Part shown: positions 1 to 8,627 of the stretch, piece after piece | Layout: each line of letters begins with the position of its first letter | Numbering within the stretch: the first letter of the stretch is position 1 | NCBI GenBank assembly: GCA_027575765.1 | Contig: JANBPT010000380.1 | Coordinates: 1 to 39,667, forward strand | Reading direction: 5' to 3' | Source: Tieghemiomyces parasiticus | Taxonomy: Eukaryota > Kickxellomycota > Dimargaritomycetes > Dimargaritales > Dimargaritaceae | Length of the DNA: 39,667 bases | The notes under the pieces: model-generated | Seen by the model: the letters and a program-made list of their open reading frames with translations, nothing else | Told to the model about the DNA's origin: nothing | Databases searched by the model: none | Made by a program: the position numbers and the translations under genes

Positions 1-961
1 CACTATGGTACCCCTGGCATCATCTTCATACAGTGAGGTACGCAACCGAGACGCCCCAGCGCGGGGCCCTAGTTATGTTAATGTATCTGCAGTTGCCTAT
101 TTTCCCCAACTAACCCTCCTTCTCCTAGGCCTTGGTTACTGAAGGGGTGTCAGCCAGCACAGTCTCCCCGGGCCTTGGTCGGTTCTTCAGGCCTGGTCGG
201 CATGCTCTAGGGGAGCCTTCATACCCCGGAACAGTGCCACCAGAGGTATGCACTACGGCAGCTATGGCAGTTGCCAGCATTGCTTTTCCACAACAGTTTC
301 TAGTGGCCGTCCTCGGCCGGCATGGATAATGTCGGTCGTGCTTACGTATCCCACTCGTGGAAGATGGCCAGGTTGCACCAACATATGGCGTCGCTGACAA
401 AGCTATTTGGGCAGACCGCGCTTTGGCAGCCACCGTTATAGATTGCCCGGCCGATCTGTGACGGTTCCCTTCTGAAGGCTATCGCCGACACATGGTGACT
501 TCGAGTCGTTCTGGACCCCGGGGTCCCATGGTGCTGACAAAGCGAAATTAGCTCGTAACGGAGGGTTTATAAGGGTAGGCCGCTGCCGAATCCTGCGCCC
601 CCCTGGAATTGGGTCATTTTGGTGGACACCGCGCTCTCTCATTGGACCAGACTGTGCGCTAGCTCTGGGTGGTCCAGCGCCTTTTTGTAATCACTTTCGC
701 CGTTTCATTCTCATGCGATGGGGACCGCCCAATGCCTACCCCGCACGAGTTTCTTGCCCTGAGGCCTGCCAAACTCCTCAGTCATGAATCTGTTAGCCAG
801 GATGTGTGCAGTGACACGTAGGGGAGTCGGGGGTTCTCAAGCCTGCCCTGCGACTCGCCCATTGGGCCAAGGAGGGAAGGATCTCACACCCTGCTCCAGA
901 CCAACCCACATCCAACCGCGAGCAGCAGGCTGAACAGTACAGTAAGCACACTGTGAGAAGA
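1..961. other. gene-free left edge
   Basis: I find no convincing gene here. Short open frames exist on both strands, but none has a recognisable domain, a clear exon structure or the C/G-ending codon bias of the real genes in this window. It may hold the end of a gene outside the window or simple intergenic DNA. Confidence 0.5.
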
Positions 962-1076
962 TTAAAGCTGGTGACTTGATGACTCGTCAGCGAGGGTCTT
1001 GATTGCTTCGTCTTGGGCCATCTTTTTAGCAGCAAACTTGACCTCATTAGCAGCTCCCCCCCCCCGATTGGTAGTG
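962..1076 (-). CDS. orphan exon-like ORF, unknown protein C-terminus
   Basis: On the minus strand an acceptor-like CTAG at 1077-1080 is followed by 37 codons and TAA at 962-964. The peptide is helical, Lys/Ala-rich and protein-like (it contains EVKFAAKKMAQDEAIKTLAD). It begins with three glycines encoded by a run of ten G (plus-strand C at 1056-1065), so the acceptor could instead lie just after that run. No first exon fits in the 75 bases before the stop of the PDRG1-like gene, so its parent gene is unclear. I do not recognise the family. It may be the end of an overlapping gene, an alternative 3' exon, or chance. Confidence 0.25.
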
Positions 1077-1151
1077 CTAGGCAAGACGAAAATAACGGCG
1101 CAAAAAATTTATAGACAAAACCAGCCCGTGTACCTTTAGGCCTTCCAAAAA

Positions 1152-2109
1152 CTATTCCTTCGGCTCTTGCTTAGTCACGTTATACAGTTCCTGGGCCGTT
1201 ATCGGCCTGAGGTCGAACCCGGCCAGGTGTGTACCACGCTTCCGGTTCGACTGTTCAGCATCGTCGAGCACCTCCAATTTTAGCGTGTTTTCTTTGATGC
1301 GTTCGCGGGCCTCGTCGATCTCAGCGTCTAACTTAGTTTGATCTGTTCGCATCGGTGGGTGAGAGGTGGGAGGCTATAGGTTATCACAATGCCCTAGAGT
1401 GGTATATCGTCCCCACAGGCAGGGATCACAGGAGGTGCAGGCCTACCTTGCTTGAGCATGACGCTGGCCGCGCTATTGGGCATCTTTATGAACAGGTCGC
1501 CGAGGCTGACCCAGGATTTGCCGTCTGAAGGATGCGTAGTCAACAGAAACCATGGGGAAATAAGATAAGGCCCGATAAGATGGACGGCGGTTAACGATCC
1601 ACGCAGTGCAGGGTCTCGTATTTAGCGCCCCACGTGGCAAGGCATCGCCGTACTTAGTCACTAGTCCTCCTCCGCTTACCCGTCTTCTTCTGGATGTTGC
1701 GTAGAGCCTCCCGGTTGCTGTTGCGTCGGCGGTCGTAGTCGATGACCTGGTTGCGAGGGAGGCGGGCGTTGGGATTGTGGGTATCAACGCAGTTAGGTGC
1801 CATTTCCTAGCTACGTCCACCCCGAGTCTCTTGGCGTTCAACAAGTCGGTGTTTGGCCAGGGGGTGGCATGCTTACCATTTGACGGTCAATCATGATAGC
1901 CTCACCGACGCTCTCCTTCTCCGATTGCTCTGGGGTTCGGACATTACGGGTATGTTTTACATTTGATGGAAGATTAGCAGTGACTAGGCCAAGCGAGCTA
2001 TAGGCAGCCTGGTAAGGTCAGACAGTTGATGCCGTATGTCCCAGTGAGACACGAAGTTCACTGAAATCTCATACGACCAGCCGGATCGCTTACTCTCGAC
2101 TAGGTCCAT
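1152..2109 (-). CDS. PDRG1-like prefoldin-fold protein (five exons)
   Basis: Spliced model on the minus strand: 2109-2094, 1929-1877, 1746-1680, 1524-1447, 1342-1152, giving 134 aa; human PDRG1 is 133 aa. All junctions are GT-AG and the phases close. Diagnostic stretches are VIDYDRRRNSNREALRNIQK (family: Q-V-D-x-x-x-RNxNREAxRxLQK), LGDLFIKMP (family GNMFIKMP), and a C-terminal FDLRPITAQEL (family FNLNPLNQDEL). PDRG1 is a beta-prefoldin-like subunit of the R2TP/URI prefoldin-like chaperone module that helps assemble RNA polymerases and other large complexes. Predicted structure is two long helices forming a coiled coil around a short hairpin. The first exon has only 16 coding bases (MDLVE plus one base) and is the least certain part, although the resulting length matches the family. 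Function is inferred from the family. Confidence 0.82.
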
Positions 2110-2696
2110 GACGATGTGAAGGTAGAAAATGGGATGAAACGATAGGTGCGGAGTAGACAAGGGGTGAGGTGCGACACTGGCTGTCGTGCACTCTCAAGGG
2201 CCCCGGTGAGCAGTTTTCCCTTCGTCCTCGGCCAAGCAAAACCGTAAGGTGCAAAATCTCCTTAGCCTGGCGCTTTTGGTGCCTACGCTTGAACTGGTCA
2301 ACCACTGCATTCCGCTTCTCTATTATGTATCTAAAGGGAGGCCAGGACTACGTGCTCCAACGCATGGTACCCATTTTAACCCGCCAGAGCACACTTCTCG
2401 ATGATATATGGGGTACGTACAGCCCATTCAAACGGACACTGAACCTAGGGAAGCCAGGTAGTAAGCCGGCACTCCAGCATCTGACACTGTTCGGCTTCAC
2501 AGGACGACTTATCAGGAATTCGGGTCTAGGAAACGGCGTAGCGGTCCATGGGCTGTCCAGGAAAAATATATCGCAGAGTGGAGTGTGATGGACGTCACAG
2601 TTTATCACTGAAGTCTCGGCTCGGTTCAAGGCACTCGGGCATTCCCAGCACCACCATGGGCAGTAATCTGTAGGCCACCAGGTCATCGTTTCACCG
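2110..2696. other. intergenic region between PDRG1-like gene and Gly-rich gene 1
   Basis: The divergent 5' region between the two genes. The open frames on both strands (for example about 2169-2588 plus) overlap each other, lack domains and have no coding bias, so I do not call them. The right end carries the core promoter listed separately. Confidence 0.5.
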
Positions 2697-2752
2697 TATA
2701 AAAGTGACAAACAGGAACGGCCAAAAGGGAACTTAACCATCTCACCAGCGAC
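2697..2752 (+). promoter_or_regulatory. core promoter of Gly-rich gene 1
   Basis: TATAAAAG at 2697-2704, ACGGCCAAA at 2717-2725 and CTCACCAGCGAC at 2741-2752, 137 bases upstream of the ATG counted from the TATA box. The same three elements occur at the same spacing (20 and 24 bases) before the second Gly-rich gene, which is strong internal support for a real core promoter. The CTCACC element is about 44 bases after TATA, so it probably lies at or just past the transcription start. Confidence 0.75.
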
Positions 2753-2833
2753 ATTTTTTTTTTTCGCGCAACCCCATATACACTCACAATTCCCTCAGCT
2801 CATACCTATTCTGCTACTTTCTCACTAGTGAAC

Positions 2834-3373
2834 ATGAAGCTTTTCGCCCTCGCTAGCGCTTGCCTCTTCTCCATCGTGGCCGCCCAAGAACCTGACTTTG
2901 GCACCGGAGGTTACGGCAATGGCCTAGGTTCCGGCGACGGGCTCGACAGCGGTATCGGTTATGGCAGCGGTATCGACTACGACGATGGTCATAGCTACGG
3001 CGGTAGTGTTTACCGTCGCAGCGGCGGTCTGGGCTACGGTGGAGATTTCGGTTACGAAGGAGGTTACGATGGCGGCCTGGATGGAAATCGCGGATACGGT
3101 GGTGGCTATGACGGCGGTTACGACGGTGGACTTGGTTACGGCGGTGGTTACGACGGTGGCCTCGGCTATGGCGGTGGTTACGATGGCGGTCTCGGCTATG
3201 GGGGCGGCAGCGGTTATGGTGGTGGCGTCTACCGTCGCGACGGCGGTAACCCCACAGTCGTTGCGGCCGATAACCGTATCAAGGCCAACAAACTCGCCAA
3301 GCAGAAGCTGGCCTTCCAGAACGTCAAGAACAAGGACTTCCGCGCCAAGAACAAGGTGTTTGCCCTCAACTAG
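2834..3373 (+). CDS. secreted Gly/Tyr-rich repeat protein 1
   Basis: 179 aa from the ATG at 2834; an in-frame GTG at 2828 is not a likely eukaryotic start. Residues 1-18 are a signal peptide (hydrophobic core, probable cut at VAA-Q). Then comes a Gly/Tyr/Asp-rich region whose later part consists of GYGGGYDGG-type units, with VYRR at about 59-62 and again at about 132-135. The last 44 residues are different: Gly-poor, Lys/Arg-rich (net charge about +7), ending NKVFALN. The layout suggests an extracellular or wall-associated structural protein, possibly a proprotein cut after Arg-Arg by a Kex2-type protease. No enzymatic domain or Cys framework is seen. It is the upstream member of a tandem pair with the gene at 4585; its repeat array is shorter and more degenerate. 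Function is unknown. Confidence 0.85.
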   Translation: MKLFALASACLFSIVAAQEPDFGTGGYGNGLGSGDGLDSGIGYGSGIDYDDGHSYGGSVYRRSGGLGYGGDFGYEGGYDGGLDGNRGYGGGYDGGYDGGLGYGGGYDGGLGYGGGYDGGLGYGGGSGYGGGVYRRDGGNPTVVAADNRIKANKLAKQKLAFQNVKNKDFRAKNKVFALN

Positions 3374-4428
3374 TATAGTGCGGCCCGAAACGCTTATCTC
3401 GTATTTACAAGGCCTCAGATCATACCCTCCTCTCTCCTTCCTTAGGATCACCCTTTTGCCCACTTATCTCTACGGAACTATGTTGACCTTAACTTGAGAA
3501 TTCATTAAATAGACATTTGGCCCACCCACACGGTACTTGAATGGCTCCTGGGTTGGCAGAGGTTGTAAAAATAACGTTTTATCCCGACAAGATGGTCGTA
3601 TCCATTAGGACATGGTGTGGGTGGGTATAGGTTTTCAACCCATGGTGCACAACATGGGTCCTTGGGTCTAATCGCACAAGTGGGCTGACTGTCAAAGAGA
3701 CTCGGCACATGTCTACCGTGAACTAATGGCTGTCCCTCTGATTGGCAGTTTGGGATGCTACGTCACACAGTATGGTGATTCCGCCGAGCATTAGCGATGG
3801 AGGGCCCCATGAGTGAGGTTTGTCGCAACCAAGGCTGGCTGCATGTAAACATGTCATGGTAACGACAGCGGTACCATCGAAGGCCGTGACTTACGATGGG
3901 TGGTACGCATCATCCGTAACTGTCCCTCGATGAAAACGGCCCCTCAGGCAGCCATGGCCACTCGACCGAGGCTACGGCGACGATATTAGGCGATGTAGCC
4001 GACCGGGCGGACCAGTCGACGATGGCCATCGAGTTGTGACAGTCGGTCCACTCTGGAATATCTCACATGCGTTTAATCGGTGGGTGGATTCACTACCCAA
4101 CTCGAAGGAGGTGGCGCCGTGGTATGCAGCGCAATAAATCAAGGTGAGATGTTACGGAGACGGGAGGTGGATAGGATACAGAATGCCTGTATCAGAGGGG
4201 CACCGGGGCGGATAAGACCAAAGTGTAGACACCCGAAGACCTGTAGTAAATGGCCCTCACTGGTTCTGTTGATTGATATGGGTGATTGAAAGCCCAGGTG
4301 CTTGGCTGGCCAGCGATCCCAGTAGCGGCCTGGCGATCTGCCTTGCGGCCAAGGTACGGGGCAGCTGGCCCGGCTAGGCAGGTCAGTCGGATGGTGAAAA
4401 TGGCAGTGTTCAGACCTCAGCAGTTCAG
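3374..4428. other. spacer between the two Gly-rich genes
   Basis: About 1 kb with no supported gene; short open frames on both strands carry no domains. The first 130 bases are presumably the 3' UTR of gene 1 (CATTAAATAG near 3503), and the right end leads into the promoter of gene 2. Confidence 0.5.
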
Positions 4429-4484
4429 TATAAATACTGAGGGCGGGTACGGCCAAATGAGGACACCATCAGCTCACCAGCGAC
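4429..4484 (+). promoter_or_regulatory. core promoter of Gly-rich gene 2
   Basis: TATAAATA at 4429-4436, ACGGCCAAA at 4449-4457 and CTCACCAGCGAC at 4473-4484. Elements and spacing are identical to those before gene 1 (TATA to ACGGCC 20 bases, ACGGCC to CTCACC 24 bases), while the sequence between them has diverged. This suggests the pair is co-regulated. Confidence 0.75.
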
Positions 4485-4584
4485 TTACTTCCCACCAGAC
4501 AGCCCAGTAAGCCTCCTTCTCTCAACCCGCACATACGCACGCAAACACATACACCCTCTTTCTCAACCTTATCCAGTAGACAAT

Positions 4585-5121
4585 ATGAAGTTCATCGCCC
4601 TTGCCAGTGTTTGCCTCTTCAGCCTCGCGGCCGCCCAGGAATACGGCCTCGGCGACGGTGGCTATGGTGGTGGTTACGACGGCGGTCTCGGTTACGGCGG
4701 TGGCTACGATGGTGGTCTTGGCTACGGCGGCGGTTACGACGGTGGCCTTGACTATGGTGGTGGTTACGACGGTGGCCACGGCTATGGTGGTGGTTACGAC
4801 GGTGGCCACGGCTATGGTGGCGGCTATGATGGTGGCCACGGCCATGGCGGTGGCTACGACGGTGGTCTGGGCTATGGCGGTGGCTACGACGGTGGTCTGG
4901 GCTATGGCGGCGGCTACGACGGTGGCCACGGCTATGGTGGTGGTTACGACGGCGGCCATGGCTATGGCGGTGGCGTCTACCGTCGCGATGGTGGTAACCC
5001 CACGATCGTTGCGGCCGATAGCCGCATCAAGGCCAACAAACTCGCCAAGCAGAAGCTGGCCTTCCAGAACGTCAAGAACAAGGACTTCCGCGCCAAGGAC
5101 AAGGTGTTTGCCCTCAATTAA
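4585..5121 (+). CDS. secreted Gly/Tyr-rich repeat protein 2
   Basis: 178 aa. Signal peptide 1-17 (cut near AAA-Q). Residues about 24-130 are ten near-perfect ten-residue units of the form [L/H]GYGGGYDGG, with one GH and one DY variant, then GGVYRR and a 44-residue Lys/Arg-rich tail nearly identical to that of gene 1. The Arg-Arg at about 133-134 fits Kex2-type processing, which would free a cationic peptide beginning DGGNPT. Tyr spaced every few residues in a Gly matrix is typical of structural, wall or adhesive proteins; tyrosine cross-linking is possible but not shown. Paralogue of the gene at 2834, same strand and same core promoter. No known family assigned. Confidence 0.87.
   Translation: MKFIALASVCLFSLAAAQEYGLGDGGYGGGYDGGLGYGGGYDGGLGYGGGYDGGLDYGGGYDGGHGYGGGYDGGHGYGGGYDGGHGHGGGYDGGLGYGGGYDGGLGYGGGYDGGHGYGGGYDGGHGYGGGVYRRDGGNPTIVAADSRIKANKLAKQKLAFQNVKNKDFRAKDKVFALN
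4660..4975 (+). repeat. 30-bp coding minisatellite
   Basis: About ten tandem 30-bp units encoding [L/H]GYGGGYDGG. Units differ mainly at third positions (GGT/GGC, TAC/TAT) and at the Leu/His codon, so the array is under protein-level constraint but is likely prone to unit gain and loss. Boundaries are approximate. Confidence 0.85.
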
Positions 5122-5370
5122 ACCACTATGATCATGCCAACGTTCCCCGTTTAATTGGGTTTCTATTTAACCTGTCCGACACCTTTTTTTTTCTTTCATT
5201 CTCATTTGCCTTGGCATTACGCTCCTTAGTCATGGTCCCAATATGCCCGTATTTATCCCATAGCCCGCTTAAATAAACCAACAATTGCTCTATCCGTCCT
5301 CCACATGTTGCAAAGTAGTTTTTATTACCAGGGATGGGGGGGGGTTTCCCGGTATTCAATAGCCAATAAC

Positions 5371-6979
5371 TCATTTGTCGCTTCGTGACCAGATCTAGAT
5401 ACAATGGGCAATTGGACAAGGAATTCAAGGTAAAAGGGGATGCGTATTAGAATTCGTCCGCTAGTAAATGTCCTACCTAGGAGTAACCGGTACGCTCTAG
5501 GTGCTTAACCATTTTCGCGTCGAGAGAGTCGATGGTACTTACCTGTATGTACGTTTCCGACAGGAATAAGCGTTGGGGATCAATGGTCTCGACGTTGAGG
5601 TCCTGGATCCGGTACCACTGACCAGTGGGGCGCCGCAGATCGACGGTGTAGGCGCTATCGGGCTTACCGACCTGGCCACTGTGACTGATGTTGGCCACGA
5701 GGTCGTACCTGCAGCTCTGGGGCTCGTCACCCTCCTTTTCTACGCCGAATCGCGTGAGTTGGCCCACATCCAGGCCAGTCACGGGGAACGTAACGAGGGT
5801 TGGGTTCTTCTCGGTGGTAAAGTTGGTGCGGGTGAACCGCTTGACGGTCAGGATGAGGTATCGCGGCAGCCTGTGGAGGCGGTACCGACGGGTGCATCCC
5901 GGGAGTTCCTGAGTGGTCGTGCCGTCGAATTTAGCTAACAGATCATCGATGGGGACCTGTGGGACCAGGTTCTTCTCCACCTCGTCCTGGAAGATAAGTG
6001 CCGGGGGGAGGTCCAAGCTGAGAACCAGGAAGGACGTGCGAACCTCTGTGGGTCCGTCGTTTCCCGTTGCGGGGATCATCGTGACAGGTTGCTTACGATT
6101 CGGCGTCGTGGTGACCGTCATCTCGCCCTGGAACGACTCATAAACCATGCTCGTACGCGGCGGCCGACCTTTCGCGCCTAGACCGCGATGGAGGTGGTGG
6201 AGGAACCACATCATAAAATCGGCGGCGTCACCTTGGCTAGTGGCGGTGAACTTACCCTGACTGGTCTTGAATACCTCCTGGAGTAGCTCGTGGAGCGAGA
6301 GCTGGCCGCGGAAAGCACGCGGGTTCCACAGTTTGCGTAGGGCCAAGCCGAACCGCTGCACCAACTCGGACCGGCCGGTCAGATCGGTGCCCATAAAATA
6401 GTCACGGAACCCCGGGGTGTGACCCAGGGCCTGGACCACCACATTGACGTAGTCATTGTGGTTATTGTTGCTGATGCCGATGAACCCTGGGAGGTAAGGC
6501 CGGCGGGCCAGATCGGTGACGGCTGGCGCGCCCCGGGCTGGCGGACAGTTCAGCATCGCGAGTTGGGCGGGCGTGAACTTGGGGTCGATGACGTGCCGGA
6601 TGTCGTCCAATGATGGGTCGGTCACTTCGTACCCTTCGGGTAGGATATATACCTTAAGGGTGGTGAGGTGGATGTACACGTGGTGGTCCTGGTGGATGCT
6701 ATGGAAGTATGCGTGCGACGACTTGCCCCGACCCTGAAAGTACTTGCCGCACACCAGGCAGGCGTACACGTTGGTATGGGCCAGGGATACGGAACATACT
6801 TTTTCAAAGTCAAAGTCGAGGACCGAGCGGTTGACCGAGTCTAGGTACAGGCCGTCGTACGCGCCGCCAGGATTTGCTTCGGTCGCCACGGTGTGGTGGG
6901 GCTGGTCGGCCTCATCGTCGGTGTTGGTCGAGACGATGGGCGAGGCCACCCGGCGGCGTTTATCAACGTGTTCAGTCAT
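5371..6979 (-). CDS. USP39/Sad1-type tri-snRNP splicing factor
   Basis: Exons 6979-5543 and 5394-5371, 486 aa. The large exon appears to read on to a stop at 5477, but a strong donor (CAG/GTAAGT at 5542) sits right after SETYIQ, and the next acceptor gives IWSRSDK and stop, matching the family ending SEAYIQIW. Residues about 45-120 form a ZnF-UBP domain (CLVCGKYFQGRG, then SHAYFHSIHQDHHVYI). From about 170 to the end is a ubiquitin-protease fold that is catalytically dead as expected for USP39: the nucleophile position in NNNHNDYVNVVVQAL is Asp instead of Cys, and the C-terminal His box is SAYTVDL. The family is a U4/U6.U5 tri-snRNP component needed for pre-mRNA splicing in the nucleus. Divergent from the uL24m gene with 534 bases between starts. 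Confidence 0.92.
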
Positions 6980-7513
6980 GGTGGGACACTAAAAGCCACA
7001 AGAGTATTGGGGTAGGGGGTAAATAGCCGATTATGTATAGCACGGCTGCGTGAATGTAGAAACACGGAGATGGCCAACGCGTCTAATTTGTACAGTACGG
7101 CATAAGGCATTCCAGGATACAGAGTCCTTCAGGATGCCGCCACAGTGGTCGGGGACTGCTCGGCCTGGGTGAGGCCGATTTCTCAGCGCTAGCGGTGTGG
7201 GTGGCCCGTTGTGCAGCTGGGTGAGGAACGGATTGACGACGTTGCTCAGAATCAGGCGCAATCCACTACAGCCCACGCCCTGATCCGCTACGACCTACCG
7301 CAATAAACTCGACCGCCGTTTTCTTGTCCCTTCTAACTGAGCAGTGAGGCTTCGATCGATCTCTTACCGGCTGCAATCCCGTCGAATTCCGAGATTCCGG
7401 CTGTCGCATTGAAGTTTGTGCATTCTCCTTCCCTTGCCAAAAATAATAAGCTAGTTGTTTTACCCATCCTGTTTGATTCGTTGTGCACCCTCGCCGCATA
7501 CCGCTGATCCACC
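6980..7513. other. divergent promoter region USP39 / uL24m
   Basis: 534 bases shared by two divergent genes. No TATA box obvious; no supported ORF. Must contain both 5' UTRs and promoters. Confidence 0.5.
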
Positions 7514-8428
7514 ATGCGCAGTTTCCGTCGCGTCAACACCCGGCTTCAGCCGGTGACCAAGTATGTCGCTCCGAAGGACCGGATCCGCCGGTGGAAGATC
7601 GTGCGGGGTGACAAGGTCATGATTATTAGTGGCAAGAACAAGGGTTCGTCCGGTAACATCGCCAAGGTCATGCGCCGGACCAACCAGGTCCTTATCTCGG
7701 GCCAGAACCTGGTAAGTAAACGTGAGCGAGCAGCGTACTCCCTAGCTGTTCACTCTGGCCTTGGACCCTACGGTTGTGCTTCGGCCTGGGGCAAAGCTAT
7801 GCTCACTTACAGCCAGTTGCCGTTGTTACTATCCTTGGCCCTGATTATTCAATCCCTACCTACCTGTCACCATTCCCCTCTCGCACGTTAGGTCTACAAA
7901 CACGTCCCCAAAACTAGCACGACCGAAACGGGCCGAGTCCAAATTGAGATGCCCGTGCACATATCGCGCGTGCAGATTCTCGACCCGAGCAATAACCGGC
8001 CCACTAAGATCCTCATTAAGAAAGAGCTTGACCCGCAGACGAACAAGTTGACGCTGATGCGCTATGCCAAGAGCTCAATGACGCCGCTGACCAAATACAA
8101 ATCGACGGCCTACCAGTACGAGTGGAAGGACGGACCCTTCGACACCATGCCCGAGGCCGCCAGCGCCGTGACCTTTAAACCTTCCCTCCTGGAGCCCGTG
8201 TTCCCCAACGGCGTCCTCAAGGAGCTGTGCAACGTGTACAAAAAGGCCTACTACGCCAAGAAGGCCGAGAAGCAGGCTGCCATTAAGGCTGAGCGGGAGG
8301 TTAAGCGTCGCCGGCGTCAGGCCATGAGCCGGCCCCCTGTGTCCAAGAAGCAGAAGGCCCAGAATTACGCCGCACGGATGGCCCGGGCTGACAAGGCCGC
8401 AGCAACCGCGCCAGCCAGCGTCGAGTAG
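7514..8428 (+). CDS. mitochondrial ribosomal protein uL24m
   Basis: Exons 7514-7711 and 7892-8428, 244 aa. The donor is CTG/GTAAGT and the acceptor CACGTTAG/GTC, in phase 0. Residues about 28-66 are the KOW motif (WKIVRGDKVMIISGKNKG, then GNIAKVMRRTNQVLISGQNL). The second exon carries the mitochondrial-type extension (MPVHISRVQILDPSNNRPTK, where family members read P[I/V]HxSNVxLxDPxxxxPT) and a long Lys/Arg/Ala-rich C-terminal helix also seen in fungal mitochondrial L24 (MRPL40 type). It belongs to the large subunit of the mitoribosome, near the exit tunnel. Without splicing the first frame would stop at 7891. Its 3' end converges on Vps15 with 199 bases between stops. Confidence 0.92.
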
Positions 8429-8627
8429 ACCTTTCCTCCCCGACATACCCTACCGTAAACGAAGAGATATAAACCCCACCATTAAACGTCCAATCCATGC
8501 AATTTACGCTGCCCATGTTTAGCAGGTCGAACCATCAACTTGAGGTTCGATTAGCCTACGCATTAAAGTTGAGAGAAATTCTCTACACTGGCCGGGTTTA
8601 TTGGCTGGGATTGAACTTATACCCTTT

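Noticed and set aside
2924..3463. 179-codon minus-strand frame of repeating Thr/Val/Ala over Gly-rich gene 1
   Set aside because: Antisense shadow of the Gly-rich repeat; GGN/TAY repeats read backwards give Thr/Val/Ala. No signal, promoter or domain.
4522..4959. 145-codon minus-strand frame over Gly-rich gene 2
   Set aside because: Same antisense artefact of the 30-bp repeat.
8512..8560. GGTTCGATTA resembling a tRNA B box near 8544
   Set aside because: No matching A box or cloverleaf around it; it lies in the convergent 3' region of two genes.
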